Assembly (NCBI RefSeq): GCF_013409045.1 | Contig: NZ_JACCBT010000001.1 | Span: 1,612,001-1,676,000, forward strand | Direction of reading: 5' to 3' | DNA: 64,000 nt | From: Actinomadura citrea | GTDB taxonomy: Bacteria > Actinomycetota > Actinomycetes > Streptosporangiales > Streptosporangiaceae | Shown here: in pieces, positions 7,251 through 16,309 of the stretch | Layout: the number at the start of each line of letters is the position of its first letter | Position numbering within the stretch: position 1 is the first letter of the stretch | Translations under genes and position numbers: made by a program | The notes under the pieces: generated by a model | Seen by the model: only the letters and a program-made list of their open reading frames with translations | Database searches by the model: none | What the model was told of the DNA's origin: nothing

Positions 7251-8231
7251 GTGAGTGGGATAAAAACGAGCGGTCAGAAGAAGCTGATGCTCTTCACCGG
7301 CCGAGCCCACCCTGACCTGGCCAGGGAAGTAGCCGACAACCTCCAGGTCGAGCTGACGCCGACGTCCGCCTACGATTTCGCCAACGGCGAGACGTTCGTG
7401 CGGTTCCTGGAGTCGGTCCGCGGCTCCGACGCCTTCGTGGTCCAGAGTCACACGGCTCCCATCAATCAATGGATCATGGAGCAGCTGATCATGGTGGACG
7501 CGCTGAAGCGCGCGTCGGCCAAGCGGATCACGGTGGTGGCGCCGTTCTTCGGCTACGCCCGGCAGGACAAGAAGCACCGCGGCCGCGAGCCGATCTCGGC
7601 ACGGCTGATGGCCGACCTGTTCAAGACGGCGGGCGCCGACCGGCTGATCACCGTCGACCTGCACACGGCGCAGATCCAGGGCTTCTTCGACGGCCCGGTG
7701 GACCACCTGTTCGCGCTGGACCTGCTGGCCCGGCACTTCGAGAGCCGGCTGGACACCTCCCAGGTCACCGTGGTCGCGCCGGACGCGGGCCGGGTGCGGG
7801 TCACCGAGCGGTGGAGCGACCGGCTGGGCGGCGTCCCGATGGCGATCATCCACAAGAAGCGCGACCCGGACGTGGCCAACGAGGTCAAGGTGTTCGACGT
7901 GGTCGGCGAGGTCGCCGGCCGCACCTGCGTCGTGGTGGACGACATGATCGACACCGGCGGGACGATCGTGAAGGCGGCGGACGCGCTGTTCGACCAGGGC
8001 GCGACGAAGGTCGTCGTCGCGGCGACGCACGGCGTGCTGTCGGGTCCGGCGGTGGACCGGCTGAAGAACTCCCGGATCTCCGAGGTGGTGCTGACCAACA
8101 CGCTGCCGATCCCGGAGGAGAAGCAGTTCGACAAGCTCACGGTGCTGTCGATCGCGCCGCTGGTCGCGCGTGCGATCAACGAGGTGTTCTCCGACGGCTC
8201 GGTCACGAGCCTCTTCGGCGGCCACAGCTGA
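7251..8231 (+). CDS. prs: Ribose-phosphate pyrophosphokinase (PRPP synthetase)
   Basis: Makes PRPP from ribose-5-phosphate and ATP in the cytosol, feeding purine, pyrimidine, His, Trp and NAD synthesis. The PRPP-binding signature VVVDDMIDTGGTI is at about residues 224-236, and the class I signature DLHTAQIQGFFDGPVDHLFA is present. The GTG at 7251 follows GGGGGAG at a proper distance and gives 326 residues, the usual actinobacterial length. A TTG at 7242 would add three residues but is too close to that ribosome site. Confidence 0.95.
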   Translation: MSGIKTSGQKKLMLFTGRAHPDLAREVADNLQVELTPTSAYDFANGETFVRFLESVRGSDAFVVQSHTAPINQWIMEQLIMVDALKRASAKRITVVAPFFGYARQDKKHRGREPISARLMADLFKTAGADRLITVDLHTAQIQGFFDGPVDHLFALDLLARHFESRLDTSQVTVVAPDAGRVRVTERWSDRLGGVPMAIIHKKRDPDVANEVKVFDVVGEVAGRTCVVVDDMIDTGGTIVKAADALFDQGATKVVVAATHGVLSGPAVDRLKNSRISEVVLTNTLPIPEEKQFDKLTVLSIAPLVARAINEVFSDGSVTSLFGGHS

Positions 8232-8243
8232 ACCTCCACGTCG

Positions 8244-8263
8244 GGCACGGCGCGCCGCGTGCC
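8244..8263 (+). terminator. Short hairpin after prs
   Basis: GGCACG (8244-8249) and CGTGCC (8258-8263) flank a GC-rich loop 12 nt after the prs stop. It is a modest candidate terminator; the downstream rplY gene probably has its own promoter. Confidence 0.35.
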
Positions 8264-8305
8264 GGCGGCCGTGGCCGGGGCCATGGCGTCGGCAGGGCCT
8301 TGGCG

Positions 8306-8332
8306 TTGGGCGTTGCCGTATTGGGCTAGACT
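8306..8332 (+). promoter_or_regulatory. Possible promoter for rplY
   Basis: TTGGGC (8306-8311) and TAGACT (8327-8332) resemble -35 and -10 boxes with a tight 15-nt spacer. The start would leave a leader of about 180 nt before rplY that contains repeated GGACG-type sequence; no known leader motif was recognised. Confidence 0.3.
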
Positions 8333-8518
8333 TGTGCAACCGCGTATGCCCTGGGACGTTCAAGTGCGGTGCCCGCGCAGGGGCCGCACTCCCCGGGGAA
8401 CGCAAACGAATCTTTGAGCGCGCCCGCCCTTCGACGGCGCGCGAGGAACGCAACGCATCGTCCGTAGCGGACGTCCGATGGCGGACGGCCGTGGAAGCAA
8501 CAACGAGGAGTTTTCGCC

Positions 8519-9163
8519 GTGTCCGAGGTACGCATTGCCGCCGAGCCGCGCACCGAGTTCGGTAAGGGTGCCGCGCGGCGCACCCGCCGGGCCGGCAAGG
8601 TGCCCGCCGTCCTCTACGGTCACGGCACCGACCCGCAGCACATCGCGCTGCCGGGCCACGACCTGATGCTGGCCCTGAAGACGCCGAACGTGCTGCTGAC
8701 CATCGAGGGCCTCTCCGACGGCGCCTCGCTGGCGCTGCCGAAGGACGTCCAGCGCGACCCGGTCAAGGGGTTCCTGGAGCACGTCGACCTGCTGCTGGTG
8801 AAGCGCGGCGAGAAGGTCGTCGTGGACCTGCCGGTCAACCTGGTCGGCGACGTCGTCGCGGGCGGCGTCATCCAGCAGGAGCTGGTCCAGGTGTCGGTCG
8901 AGGCGGAGGCGACGCACATCCCCGAGGCCGTGGACCTGTCCATCGAGGGCCTGAAGGTCGGGACGCAGGTGCTGGCCGGCGACCTGAAGCTGCCGTCGGG
9001 CGTCACGCTGCAGGTCGACGCGGAGGCCCTCGTCCTGCAGATCGCCGACGCGACCGCGTCGGCCGGCGCGACCGAGACCGAGGCGGAGGCCGCCGAGGCG
9101 GCCGAGGCCGCCGCGGCCGAGGCAGAGGCCCCCGAGGGTGAGGGCGAGGCCGCCGCCGAGTGA
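8519..9163 (+). CDS. rplY: 50S ribosomal protein L25 / general stress protein Ctc
   Basis: A 214-residue two-domain L25 of the long Ctc type. The N-terminal 5S-rRNA-binding domain (SEVRIAAEPRTEFGKGAARR to about residue 95) is followed by the TL5 C-terminal domain. The last 40 residues are a low-complexity Ala/Glu tail common in high-GC actinomycetes. The GTG at 8519 follows AACGAGGAG with an 8-nt gap. It lies between prs and pth, as in related genomes. Confidence 0.95.
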   Translation: MSEVRIAAEPRTEFGKGAARRTRRAGKVPAVLYGHGTDPQHIALPGHDLMLALKTPNVLLTIEGLSDGASLALPKDVQRDPVKGFLEHVDLLLVKRGEKVVVDLPVNLVGDVVAGGVIQQELVQVSVEAEATHIPEAVDLSIEGLKVGTQVLAGDLKLPSGVTLQVDAEALVLQIADATASAGATETEAEAAEAAEAAAAEAEAPEGEGEAAAE

Positions 9164-9168
9164 CGGCG

Positions 9169-9191
9169 GTGCCGCCGGGGCCCGGCGGCAC
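9169..9191 (+). terminator. Perfect inverted repeat after rplY
   Basis: Two 11-nt arms (9169-9179 and 9181-9191) are separated by one base, so the folded hairpin would have a slightly shorter stem. It begins 6 nt after the rplY stop. Confidence 0.55.
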
Positions 9192-9230
9192 GGCGCGGGG
9201 TCGCGCCGGACGGCGGGCCGCAGGTACTTC

Positions 9231-9268
9231 CACGGCCCCCGCGGGTGCGCGCACCGGCGGGGGCCGTG
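9231..9268 (+). terminator. Long hairpin between rplY and pth
   Basis: Arms 9231-9242 and 9257-9268 pair over 12 bp (CACGGCCCCCGC with GCGGGGGCCGTG). The 14-nt loop holds the self-complementary GGTGCGCGCACC. It ends 10 nt before the pth ribosome site, so it could also affect pth translation. Confidence 0.65.
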
Positions 9269-9288
9269 CTCGCGTGTGAGGAGTGCGG

Positions 9289-9864
9289 GTGGACGCGGAT
9301 CTCTGGCTCGTGGTGGGGCTGGGCAACCCGGGGCCGTCGTATGCGAAGAACCGGCACAACGCGGGGTTCATGGTGCTGGACGTCCTCGCGGCGCGCGCCG
9401 GGGGCAGGTTCAAGTCGCACCGGGCGCGGGCGGACGTGCTTGAGGGCCGGCTGGCCGGAGCGCGGGCGGTGCTGGCGAAGCCGCGCTCGTTCATGAACGA
9501 GTCGGGCGGCCCGGTGAAGGGGCTGCGGGACTTCTACAAGGTGCCGGTGGAGCGGGTGGTCGTCGTCCACGACGAGCTGGACATCCCCTTCGGGGCGGTG
9601 CGGCTGAAGCAGGGCGGCGGTGACAACGGCCACAACGGGCTGCGGTCCATCACCAGGTCGCTGGGCGCGAAGGAGTATCCGCGCGTGCGGTTCGGGGTGG
9701 GACGGCCTCCGGGGCGGATGGACGCGGCGGCGTTCGTTCTGAAGGACTTCTCCGCGGCGGAGCGCAAGGAGCTCGACTTCGTCGTGGACCGGGCGGCGGA
9801 CGCGGTCGAGGCGCTGCTGGTGGACGGGCTGGCCGCGGCGCAGAACGCCTTCCACGCGGACTGA
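9289..9864 (+). CDS. pth: Peptidyl-tRNA hydrolase
   Basis: A 191-residue cytosolic esterase that frees tRNA from prematurely released peptidyl-tRNA. The family signature [18 protein letters not shown] (about residues 9-26) contains the catalytic His. The conserved FMNESG and the HDELDIPFG loop with the supporting Asp follow, then [13 protein letters not shown]. Two in-frame GTG codons are possible: 9283 overlaps the GAGGAG ribosome site, while 9289 is 5 nt after it, so I chose 9289. Confidence 0.95.
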   Translation: MDADLWLVVGLGNPGPSYAKNRHNAGFMVLDVLAARAGGRFKSHRARADVLEGRLAGARAVLAKPRSFMNESGGPVKGLRDFYKVPVERVVVVHDELDIPFGAVRLKQGGGDNGHNGLRSITRSLGAKEYPRVRFGVGRPPGRMDAAAFVLKDFSAAERKELDFVVDRAADAVEALLVDGLAAAQNAFHAD

Positions 9865-10285
9865 CCGGATCCGCCGCGTGAAGGGCGGGAAGGACCGTTC
9901 GCATCGCCGCGCGGAAGAGGGCCGAACCGAGTGCGACCTGGTTTTCGGCCCCGTGATTGCGTCGCTGTCGGATGGCTACCGGCGTGGGACGAGAAGTCGC
10001 TCACACGGGGTGACCGGTCGCCTGCGGTCGGGTGACCGGATCCGGCCTCGCGACCGGCGGGCAACCGTGATCAAGGCCGAGTGGCGTCTCTTTCGTGTGC
10101 GCTCGGGGTGGTTCGGGTGCATTGTCCAACTGATAGCCGCGTTCCGTCCGTGACCACGGCAAAGCGAACGTAAGATGCAGGCCGATCGAGGTTCAGGTTC
10201 AATGTGAACCTCGGGCGACGTTCAGCCGTCTTCGGTGTGAATCGCGCTGACGGGGCGCGCGTTACACAGGATTGGTGAGTGGTTT
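9865..10285. other. Intergenic region before the polysaccharide locus
   Basis: This 421-bp stretch separates housekeeping pth from the priming glycosyltransferase. I see no credible gene; the longest frame (9878-10153) lacks a ribosome site and has poor third-position GC bias. The only clear structure is the GGTTCA/TGAACC cluster at 10188-10212. Confidence 0.5.
10188..10212. promoter_or_regulatory. GGTTCA inverted-repeat cluster upstream of the priming transferase
   Basis: GAGGTTCA (10188-10195) pairs with TGAACCTC (10205-10212), and a second GGTTCA at 10196-10201 is a direct repeat of the first arm. It lies 74 bp upstream of the ATG at 10286. The arrangement suits a regulator binding site; the regulator is unknown. 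Confidence 0.45.
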
Positions 10286-11761
10286 ATGGCCGTCGTTGAC
10301 AAGGTTCAGGCCGAGTCATCGATCCGCCATGAGCACGAGCGCGCGGCATCGCAGAACTGGAGCCGGACCTACCGGCGGCTCGCGCGGGCCCTCGACTTCG
10401 CCAGCATGCTGATGGCCGGAGTGATCGCCTTCGTGCTCAGGTTCCCGGGCGTCCCGACGGAGCTCGACGCGCCGTACGTGGTGCTGACCGTGGCACTGCC
10501 GGTGGTGTGGCTCCCGGCGCTGGCGCTGTGCCGCGCGTACCAGCCGCGGTACGTGGGCGTCGGGTACGAGGAGTTCCACCGGGTCCTGCGCGCGGGATTC
10601 ATCCTGATGGCGGTGCTCGCGATCGGGGCGTACGCCACCAAGACCGACGTCGCGCGCGGCTACGTGGTGATGGCGCTGCCCCTCGGGACGTTCCTGGCGC
10701 TGCTGGCGCGGTACCGGCTGCGCAAGTGGCTGCACAAGAAGCGGTGGCACGGCGAGTGCATGCGGCGGGTGGTCGCGGTGGGGCACCGGACGTCGGTGTC
10801 CGACCTGATCCGGCTGCTGCAGAAGAAGCGGTACCACGGGATGGACATCGTGGCCGTGTGCCTGCCCCCGGCGCTGGCGTCGGGCGAGGACGCGGTCGCC
10901 GAGGTGGAGGGCGTCCCGGTGCTGGGCGACTTCGGCCAGGCGGCGGCGGTCGCCGACCGGATCGGCGCCGACTCGGTGGCCGTGCTGGCGTGCCCGGAGA
11001 TGGACGGGGTGGCGCTGCGCCGGCTGGCGTGGCAGATCGAGCGCAACGACGTCGAGCTGGTGGTGGCGCCCGCGCTGATGGACGTGACCGGGCCGCGGAT
11101 CTCGATCCGCCCGGTGTCGGGCCTGCCGCTGCTGCACGTGGAGCACCCGGAGCTGGACGGCGGCCGCAAGATCCTCAAGGGCCTGGTCGACCGGGTGGCG
11201 GCGCTCGCCGGGATCGTGGTGCTGAGCCCGCTGCTGCTGCTGATCGCCGTCCTGATCAAGATGTCCGGTGAGGGCCCGGTGCTGTTCCGGCAGACGCGCG
11301 TCGGGCGCGGGGGCCGGGAGTTCACGGTGCTGAAGTTCCGCACGATGGTCGCCGACGCCGAGGCGCGCCGGCTGGAGCTGCTGGCCGCCAACGACAACGA
11401 CGGGGTGCTGTTCAAGATCCGGCAGGACCCGCGGGTGACGCGGGTGGGGCGCCGGCTGCGCCGGTACTCGCTGGACGAGCTGCCGCAGCTGTTCAACGTG
11501 CTGCGCGGCGAGATGTCGCTGGTGGGGCCGCGCCCGCCGCTGCCGGACGAGGTCGCCCAGTACGGCGGGGACGTCTACCGCCGGCTGGTGGTCAAGCCGG
11601 GCCTGACCGGGCTGTGGCAGGTGAGCGGCCGCTCGGACCTGTCGTGGGAGGAGTCGGTCCGCCTCGACCTGCGGTACGTGGACAACTGGACCCTCGCCCT
11701 GGACCTTCAGATCATGTGGAAGACCTGGTCGGCCGTCGTCCGCGGCTCCGGCGCGTACTGA
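10286..11761 (+). CDS. Exopolysaccharide priming enzyme: polyprenyl-phosphate glycosylphosphotransferase
   Basis: A 491-residue WbaP/CpsE-type membrane enzyme that loads the first sugar phosphate onto undecaprenyl phosphate. The N-terminal third has four hydrophobic helices, the middle is a Rossmann-like (CoA-binding-like) domain (VVAVGHRTSVSDLIRLLQ), and the C-terminal catalytic domain begins with a re-entrant helix (about residues 300-325). It carries the family signatures KFRTMV, DELPQLFNVLRGEMSLVGPRPPLP and KPGLTGLWQVSGRS. The sugar cannot be told from sequence. It opens the polysaccharide block and is followed 178 nt later by the sulfate-activation genes. Confidence 0.93.
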   Translation: MAVVDKVQAESSIRHEHERAASQNWSRTYRRLARALDFASMLMAGVIAFVLRFPGVPTELDAPYVVLTVALPVVWLPALALCRAYQPRYVGVGYEEFHRVLRAGFILMAVLAIGAYATKTDVARGYVVMALPLGTFLALLARYRLRKWLHKKRWHGECMRRVVAVGHRTSVSDLIRLLQKKRYHGMDIVAVCLPPALASGEDAVAEVEGVPVLGDFGQAAAVADRIGADSVAVLACPEMDGVALRRLAWQIERNDVELVVAPALMDVTGPRISIRPVSGLPLLHVEHPELDGGRKILKGLVDRVAALAGIVVLSPLLLLIAVLIKMSGEGPVLFRQTRVGRGGREFTVLKFRTMVADAEARRLELLAANDNDGVLFKIRQDPRVTRVGRRLRRYSLDELPQLFNVLRGEMSLVGPRPPLPDEVAQYGGDVYRRLVVKPGLTGLWQVSGRSDLSWEESVRLDLRYVDNWTLALDLQIMWKTWSAVVRGSGAY

Positions 11762-11939
11762 GCGGCGGCCGCGGCGCGGGACGGGACCTCGGCGGGAACA
11801 CGACACGGCGCTGCCCGCGACACGGCGCCGGCGGGACACTGGCGGACGAGCCGCTGAGCGGGACCTCGTCCCGTGGCCCGTGCGCGACGCATGAGAAAGT
11901 AGACCGAGCAGACCAGTCGAGTCGGGAATGTGATCTCAG

Positions 11940-12884
11940 ATGACCGAGGCAGGGGCGGCAGACGATCATTCGCTCGCGGCCGAGCTCGCCGGGACGGCGG
12001 GCCGGCTGCTGCTGGGCGTGCGGGCCGAGACGGGCTTCGCGGACGCGAGGGCCCTGAAGGACACCGGCGACCTGCGGGCGCATGAGTACCTGATGGCGGC
12101 GCTGGCCGAGCGCTGTCCCGGTGACGCCGTCCTGTCCGAGGAGGGGCGGTCCTCGGTCGCCGGGAAGCGGTCCAAGGGCGACGACCGCGCACCGACCCGC
12201 AACACCGCCGACGCGGAGCGGCTCACGGCCTCCCGCGTGTGGATCGTGGACCCCCTGGACGGCACCCGCGAGTTCTCCGAGGAGGGCCGCCGCGACTGGG
12301 CCGTGCACGTGGCGCTGTGGGAACGGGACGCGTCCGGGACCGGGCGCCTGGCGGCCGGCGCCGTCGCGCTGCCGGCGCAGGGCCTGACGCTCCGCACGGA
12401 CGCGGTGGGCGGCGCCGCGCTCGTCCGGACGGACCTCACCGATCCCGACCCCGTCACCGCCGGGCACGGGCCCGCCGGGGCGCCGCCGCCCCGCGAGGTG
12501 CCGCTGCACGTCCCGGCGCCGGACGCGGGAAAGCTGCGCATCGCCGTGAGCCGCACGCGGCCGCCGGAGTTCGTCCGGCGGCTGGCGGAGGCGATCGAGC
12601 CGGAGGTGGAGCTGGTGCCGATCGGGTCGGCGGGGGCGAAGATCTCCGCGGTGCTGCTCGGCGAGGTGGACGCCTACGTGCACGCGGGCGGCCAGTTCGA
12701 GTGGGACTCGGCGGCTCCGGCTGCCGTCGCGCTCGGCGCCGGGGCGCACGCGTCCCGGGTCGACGGGGCGCCGCTGCGCTACAACCGTGAGGACCCCCGG
12801 CTCCCGGATATCCTGGTGTGCCATCCCATGTCGGCGTCAACGCTGCTGTCCGGCATCCGGGAAGTGAGCGGCGCGCTGCCCTGA
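11940..12884 (+). CDS. cysQ: 3'(2'),5'-bisphosphate nucleotidase CysQ
   Basis: A 314-residue Mg-dependent phosphatase of the inositol-monophosphatase fold. The metal site is visible as LSEEG, WIVDPLDGTREF and the late WDSAAPAAV. CysQ turns PAP, the product left after PAPS is used by a sulfotransferase or reductase, into AMP and phosphate; it can also hydrolyse PAPS. It is longer than E. coli CysQ because of an insert of about 40 residues rich in Pro and charged residues in the middle. The ATG at 11940 lacks a good ribosome site. Its place just before cysDN, in a locus with a sulfotransferase, supports a PAP-recycling role. Confidence 0.9.
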   Translation: MTEAGAADDHSLAAELAGTAGRLLLGVRAETGFADARALKDTGDLRAHEYLMAALAERCPGDAVLSEEGRSSVAGKRSKGDDRAPTRNTADAERLTASRVWIVDPLDGTREFSEEGRRDWAVHVALWERDASGTGRLAAGAVALPAQGLTLRTDAVGGAALVRTDLTDPDPVTAGHGPAGAPPPREVPLHVPAPDAGKLRIAVSRTRPPEFVRRLAEAIEPEVELVPIGSAGAKISAVLLGEVDAYVHAGGQFEWDSAAPAAVALGAGAHASRVDGAPLRYNREDPRLPDILVCHPMSASTLLSGIREVSGALP

Positions 12885-13008
12885 CCAGTCCGTCCCCACC
12901 GCGGGACTGAACCGGCGCGGGCCGGCGTTTCGACCCGGTGGGAAGGCATGCGCCCATCTCCGTGCCACCGGTTGCCTCTGCCAAACAGTGTGGAAAGAGC
13001 CCCAGACC

Positions 13009-13926
13009 ATGCAGCGTTGCGATTACCTACTGTCCCAGCTGGACATCCTCGAAGCCGAGTCGATCCATATCTTCCGGGAGGTGGCGGCCGAGTTCGAACG
13101 GCCGGTGCTGCTGTTCTCCGGCGGCAAGGACAGCATCGTCATGCTGCGCCTGGCCCAGAAGGCGTTCTGGCCCGCCCCGATCCCCTTCCCGGTCATGCAC
13201 GTCGACACCGGCCACAACTTCCCGGAGGTGATCGAGTTCCGGGACCGCCGGGTCGCCGATCTCGGCGTCCGGCTGATCGTGGCGTCGGTGCAGGACGCGA
13301 TCGACAGCGGCCGGGTGGTGGAGCAGAAGGGCCGCCGCGCGTCCCGGAACCGGCTGCAGATCACCCCGCTGCTGGACGCCATCGAGGAGCACCAGTTCGA
13401 CGCGGCGTTCGGCGGTGCGCGCCGGGACGAGGAGAAGGCCCGCGCCAAGGAGCGGGTGGTCTCCTTCCGGGACGAGTTCGGGCAGTGGGACCCCAAGAAC
13501 CAGCGCCCCGAGCTGTGGAACCTGTTCAACACCAAGATCGTGCAGGGTGAGCACGTCCGGGTGTTCCCGCTGTCGAACTGGACCGAGCTCGACATCTGGG
13601 ACTACGTGCGGCGCGAGGACCTCGAACTCCCGCCGATCTACTTCGCGCACACCCGGCAGGTGTTCGAGCGCGACGGGCTGCTGCTGGACGCCGAGACGGG
13701 CTTTGCGAACCGCGGCGACGACGAGCCCGAGTTCGCGGCGACCGTCCGGTACCGGACGGTCGGCGACGCGTCCTGCACGGGCGCGGTGAAGTCGAACGCG
13801 ATGTCGCTCGACGAGGTGATCGAGGAGATCGCGGCGACGCGGATCACCGAGCGCGGCCAGACCCGCGCCGACGACCGCACGAGCGAGGCCGCGATGGAGG
13901 ACCGCAAGAAGGAGGGCTACTTCTGA
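13009..13926 (+). CDS. cysD: Sulfate adenylyltransferase subunit 2 (ATP sulfurylase, PP-loop subunit)
   Basis: CysD makes APS from sulfate and ATP with CysN, in the cytosol. The 305-residue protein has the PP-loop LLFSGGKDSIVMLRL (about residues 34-48), the MHVDTGHNFPE motif, a conserved basic segment (GGARRDEEKARAKER) and the C-terminal region RYRTVGDASCTGAVKSNA. The ATG at 13009 was chosen; a GTG at 12988 would add seven residues of unconserved type. cysD and cysN overlap in TGATG (one shared base), so translation is probably coupled. Confidence 0.95.
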   Translation: MQRCDYLLSQLDILEAESIHIFREVAAEFERPVLLFSGGKDSIVMLRLAQKAFWPAPIPFPVMHVDTGHNFPEVIEFRDRRVADLGVRLIVASVQDAIDSGRVVEQKGRRASRNRLQITPLLDAIEEHQFDAAFGGARRDEEKARAKERVVSFRDEFGQWDPKNQRPELWNLFNTKIVQGEHVRVFPLSNWTELDIWDYVRREDLELPPIYFAHTRQVFERDGLLLDAETGFANRGDDEPEFAATVRYRTVGDASCTGAVKSNAMSLDEVIEEIAATRITERGQTRADDRTSEAAMEDRKKEGYF

Positions 13927-15236
13927 TGGCCAGCGCGAACGACCGGCTCGCCGAGACCCGGCCGGCCAAGCAGATGGACCTCCTGCGGTTCGCCACCGCC
14001 GGCAGCGTCGACGACGGCAAGTCCACGCTGATCGGCCGGCTGCTGTTCGACTCCAAGTCGATCTTCGAGGACCAGCTGGAGTCGGTCGAGAAGACCAGCG
14101 CCGACCGCGGCGAGGAGTACACGAACCTGGCGCTGCTGACCGACGGCCTGCGGGCCGAGCGGGAGCAGGGCATCACGATCGACGTGGCGTACCGGTACTT
14201 CGCGACGCCGCGCCGCAAGTTCATCATCGCCGACACGCCGGGGCACATCCAGTACACCCGGAACATGGTGACCGGCGCCTCCACCGCCGACCTGGCGATC
14301 ATCCTCGTGGACGCCCGGAAGGGCATCCTGGAGCAGTCGCGCCGGCACGCGTTCCTCACCACGCTCCTGCAGGTCCCGCACCTGGTCGTGGCGATCAACA
14401 AGATGGACCTGGTCGACTACGACCGCGGCGTGTACGAGCGGATCGTGGACGAGTTCACGTCGTTCGCCTCCAAGCTGGAGGTCACGGACCTGACGTTCAT
14501 CCCGATCTCGGCGCTGCACGGCGACAACGTCGTCGAGCGCAGCGTGAACATGCCGTGGTACGAGGGCTCGTCGCTGCTGCACCACCTGGAGCACGTCCAC
14601 ATCGCGTCGGACCGCAACCTGATCGACGTGCGGTTCCCGGTGCAGTACGTGGTCCGCCCGCACGCGTCCACGGACCCCGACCTGCACGACTACCGCGGCT
14701 ACGCGGGCCAGGTCGCGGGCGGCGTGCTGAAGCCGGGCGACGAGGTGGTGCACCTGCCGTCCGGGCTGACCACGACGATCACCCACATCGACGGGCCGGG
14801 CGGGCCGGTCGCGGAGGCGTTCGCGCCGATGTCGGTGACGCTGCGCCTCGCCGACGACATCGACATCTCCCGCGGCGACATGATCGCCCGTCCGAACAAC
14901 CGGCCCGAGGTCGCGCAGGACATCGACGCGATGGTCTGCTGGATGACCCCGGACCGCGCCCTCAGCCCGCGCTCGAAGCTGGTCATCAAGCACACGACCC
15001 GCACCGCGAAGGCGATGGTGAAGCAGCTGCACTACCGGCTGGACGTCAACACCCTGCACCGCGACGAACAGGCGGACTCCCTCGGCCTGAACGAGATCGG
15101 CCGCATCTCGCTGCGGGTGACCCAGCCGCTGTTCGTCGACGACTACGGTCGCAACCGCCTCACCGGCGGCTTCATCCTGATCGACGAGGCCACCAACAAC
15201 ACCGTCGCCGCCGGCATGATCACCGGCGCGCGCTGA
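13926..15236 (+). CDS. cysN: Sulfate adenylyltransferase subunit 1 (GTPase subunit)
   Basis: The regulatory GTPase partner of CysD, which couples GTP hydrolysis to APS formation. EF-Tu-like G motifs are clear: GSVDDGKSTL (P-loop, about residues 22-31), REQGITIDVAYR (switch I), DTPGHIQYTRN and NKMD. Beta-barrel domains follow. At 436 residues it stops after the barrels; it has no C-terminal APS kinase domain, unlike the CysNC fusions of mycobacteria and rhizobia. The APS kinase of this locus is at 36887-38356. Confidence 0.95.
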   Translation: MASANDRLAETRPAKQMDLLRFATAGSVDDGKSTLIGRLLFDSKSIFEDQLESVEKTSADRGEEYTNLALLTDGLRAEREQGITIDVAYRYFATPRRKFIIADTPGHIQYTRNMVTGASTADLAIILVDARKGILEQSRRHAFLTTLLQVPHLVVAINKMDLVDYDRGVYERIVDEFTSFASKLEVTDLTFIPISALHGDNVVERSVNMPWYEGSSLLHHLEHVHIASDRNLIDVRFPVQYVVRPHASTDPDLHDYRGYAGQVAGGVLKPGDEVVHLPSGLTTTITHIDGPGGPVAEAFAPMSVTLRLADDIDISRGDMIARPNNRPEVAQDIDAMVCWMTPDRALSPRSKLVIKHTTRTAKAMVKQLHYRLDVNTLHRDEQADSLGLNEIGRISLRVTQPLFVDDYGRNRLTGGFILIDEATNNTVAAGMITGAR

Positions 15237-15241
15237 CCCGG

Positions 15242-15269
15242 CGCCGCGGGGCCCGCCGGCCCCGCGGCG
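15242..15269 (+). terminator. Hairpin terminator after cysN
   Basis: Twelve paired bases (15242-15253 with 15258-15269) enclose the loop CGCC, beginning 5 nt after the cysN stop. This separates cysDN from the glycosyltransferase that starts at 15321. Confidence 0.65.
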
Positions 15270-15320
15270 GTCGCCGGTCCGCGTCCCCTCCCGACCCCCC
15301 AACGACAAGGCAGGCCCTGG

Positions 15321-16217
15321 ATGCCCCCCTCCGTCGGAGTCGTGCTCCCCACGCACAACCGGCCGGAACTGCTGCGCCGCGCGTTGGAGTCGGTGCTGGC
15401 CCAGGAGTACGAGGGCGAGGTGCGCGCGGTCGTCGTCTTCGACCGGGCCGAGCCCGACCCGTCCCTGGCGGGGGACCGCGTCGAGGTGATCCGCAACACC
15501 CGGGCACCGGGCCTCGCGGGCGCCCGCAACTCCGGGGTCCTCGCCCTCGGCACCGATCTGGTCGCGTTCTGCGACGACGACGACCTGTGGCTGCCCGGCA
15601 AGCTCGCCGCGCAGGTGAAGGCACTGGAAGGCGAGCCGGACGCCGTGCTGTGCAGCTCCGGGATCCTGATCGACTTCGACGGGCGGGAACTGCCCCGGCT
15701 GGCCGGGACGGAACGGGTGACCTACGACGCCCTGATCCGCGACCGGATGATGAGCGTCCACTCCTCCACCTACGTGGCGCGCCGCGAACCGCTCGTCGAG
15801 ATCGGCATGGTGGACGAGACGATCCCCGGCAGCCAGGGCGAGGACTGGGATCTCGCGCTCCGCGCCGCCCGCCGCCACCCGGTGGTGAACGTGGACGAGC
15901 CGTACGTCCGGGTCCTGTGGGGGCTGACGTCCTACTACGCGCAGGCGTGGGAGACGAAGGTCGCCGCGCTGGAGTGGTTCCTGGAGCACTACCCGGAGAT
16001 CGGCAGGGAACCGGGCGCGGCCGGGCGCGTCTACGGGCAGCTCGCCTTCGGCTGCGCGACCGTGGGCCGCCGGAGGGACGCGCTGCGCTGGTCGGCGCGC
16101 GCCCTCAAGGCGAACCCGGCCGAGCGCCGCGTCCCGTTCGCGCTGGCCGTGGCGTCCGGGGTCGTGTCCGGCAAGCGCGTCCTGCTGGCCCTGCACACCC
16201 GGGGCCGCGGCATCTGA
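15321..16217 (+). CDS. Family 2 glycosyltransferase
   Basis: A 298-residue GT-A fold enzyme. It opens with VGVVLPTHNRPELLRRALES, the usual nucleotide-sugar entry strand, has RNTRAPGLAGARNSG, and shows the metal-binding acidic run FCDDDDLW at about residues 88-95. The acceptor-side motif SQGEDWDLALRAA supplies the ED catalytic-base region. There is no membrane segment; it probably works on the inner face of the membrane on a lipid-linked glycan. Donor and acceptor are unknown. It lies between cysN and a secreted membrane protein on the same strand. Confidence 0.88.
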   Translation: MPPSVGVVLPTHNRPELLRRALESVLAQEYEGEVRAVVVFDRAEPDPSLAGDRVEVIRNTRAPGLAGARNSGVLALGTDLVAFCDDDDLWLPGKLAAQVKALEGEPDAVLCSSGILIDFDGRELPRLAGTERVTYDALIRDRMMSVHSSTYVARREPLVEIGMVDETIPGSQGEDWDLALRAARRHPVVNVDEPYVRVLWGLTSYYAQAWETKVAALEWFLEHYPEIGREPGAAGRVYGQLAFGCATVGRRRDALRWSARALKANPAERRVPFALAVASGVVSGKRVLLALHTRGRGI

Positions 16218-16309
16218 CGGACCGATGCCGATTCCTAGGCTTTGACCACCTTTCCCCAAGTCGCGCCGGTAATGTCGATGGCCATCCCAGCGTTGAAGGA
16301 GCCTCTTCC

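Noticed and set aside
9878..10153. A 91-codon frame in the gap after pth
   Set aside because: No ribosome site, weak third-position GC preference and no family resemblance.
13917..16259. A 780-codon minus-strand frame opposite cysN and the GT2 gene
   Set aside because: Shadow of two confident genes; composition is biased and no motif is seen.
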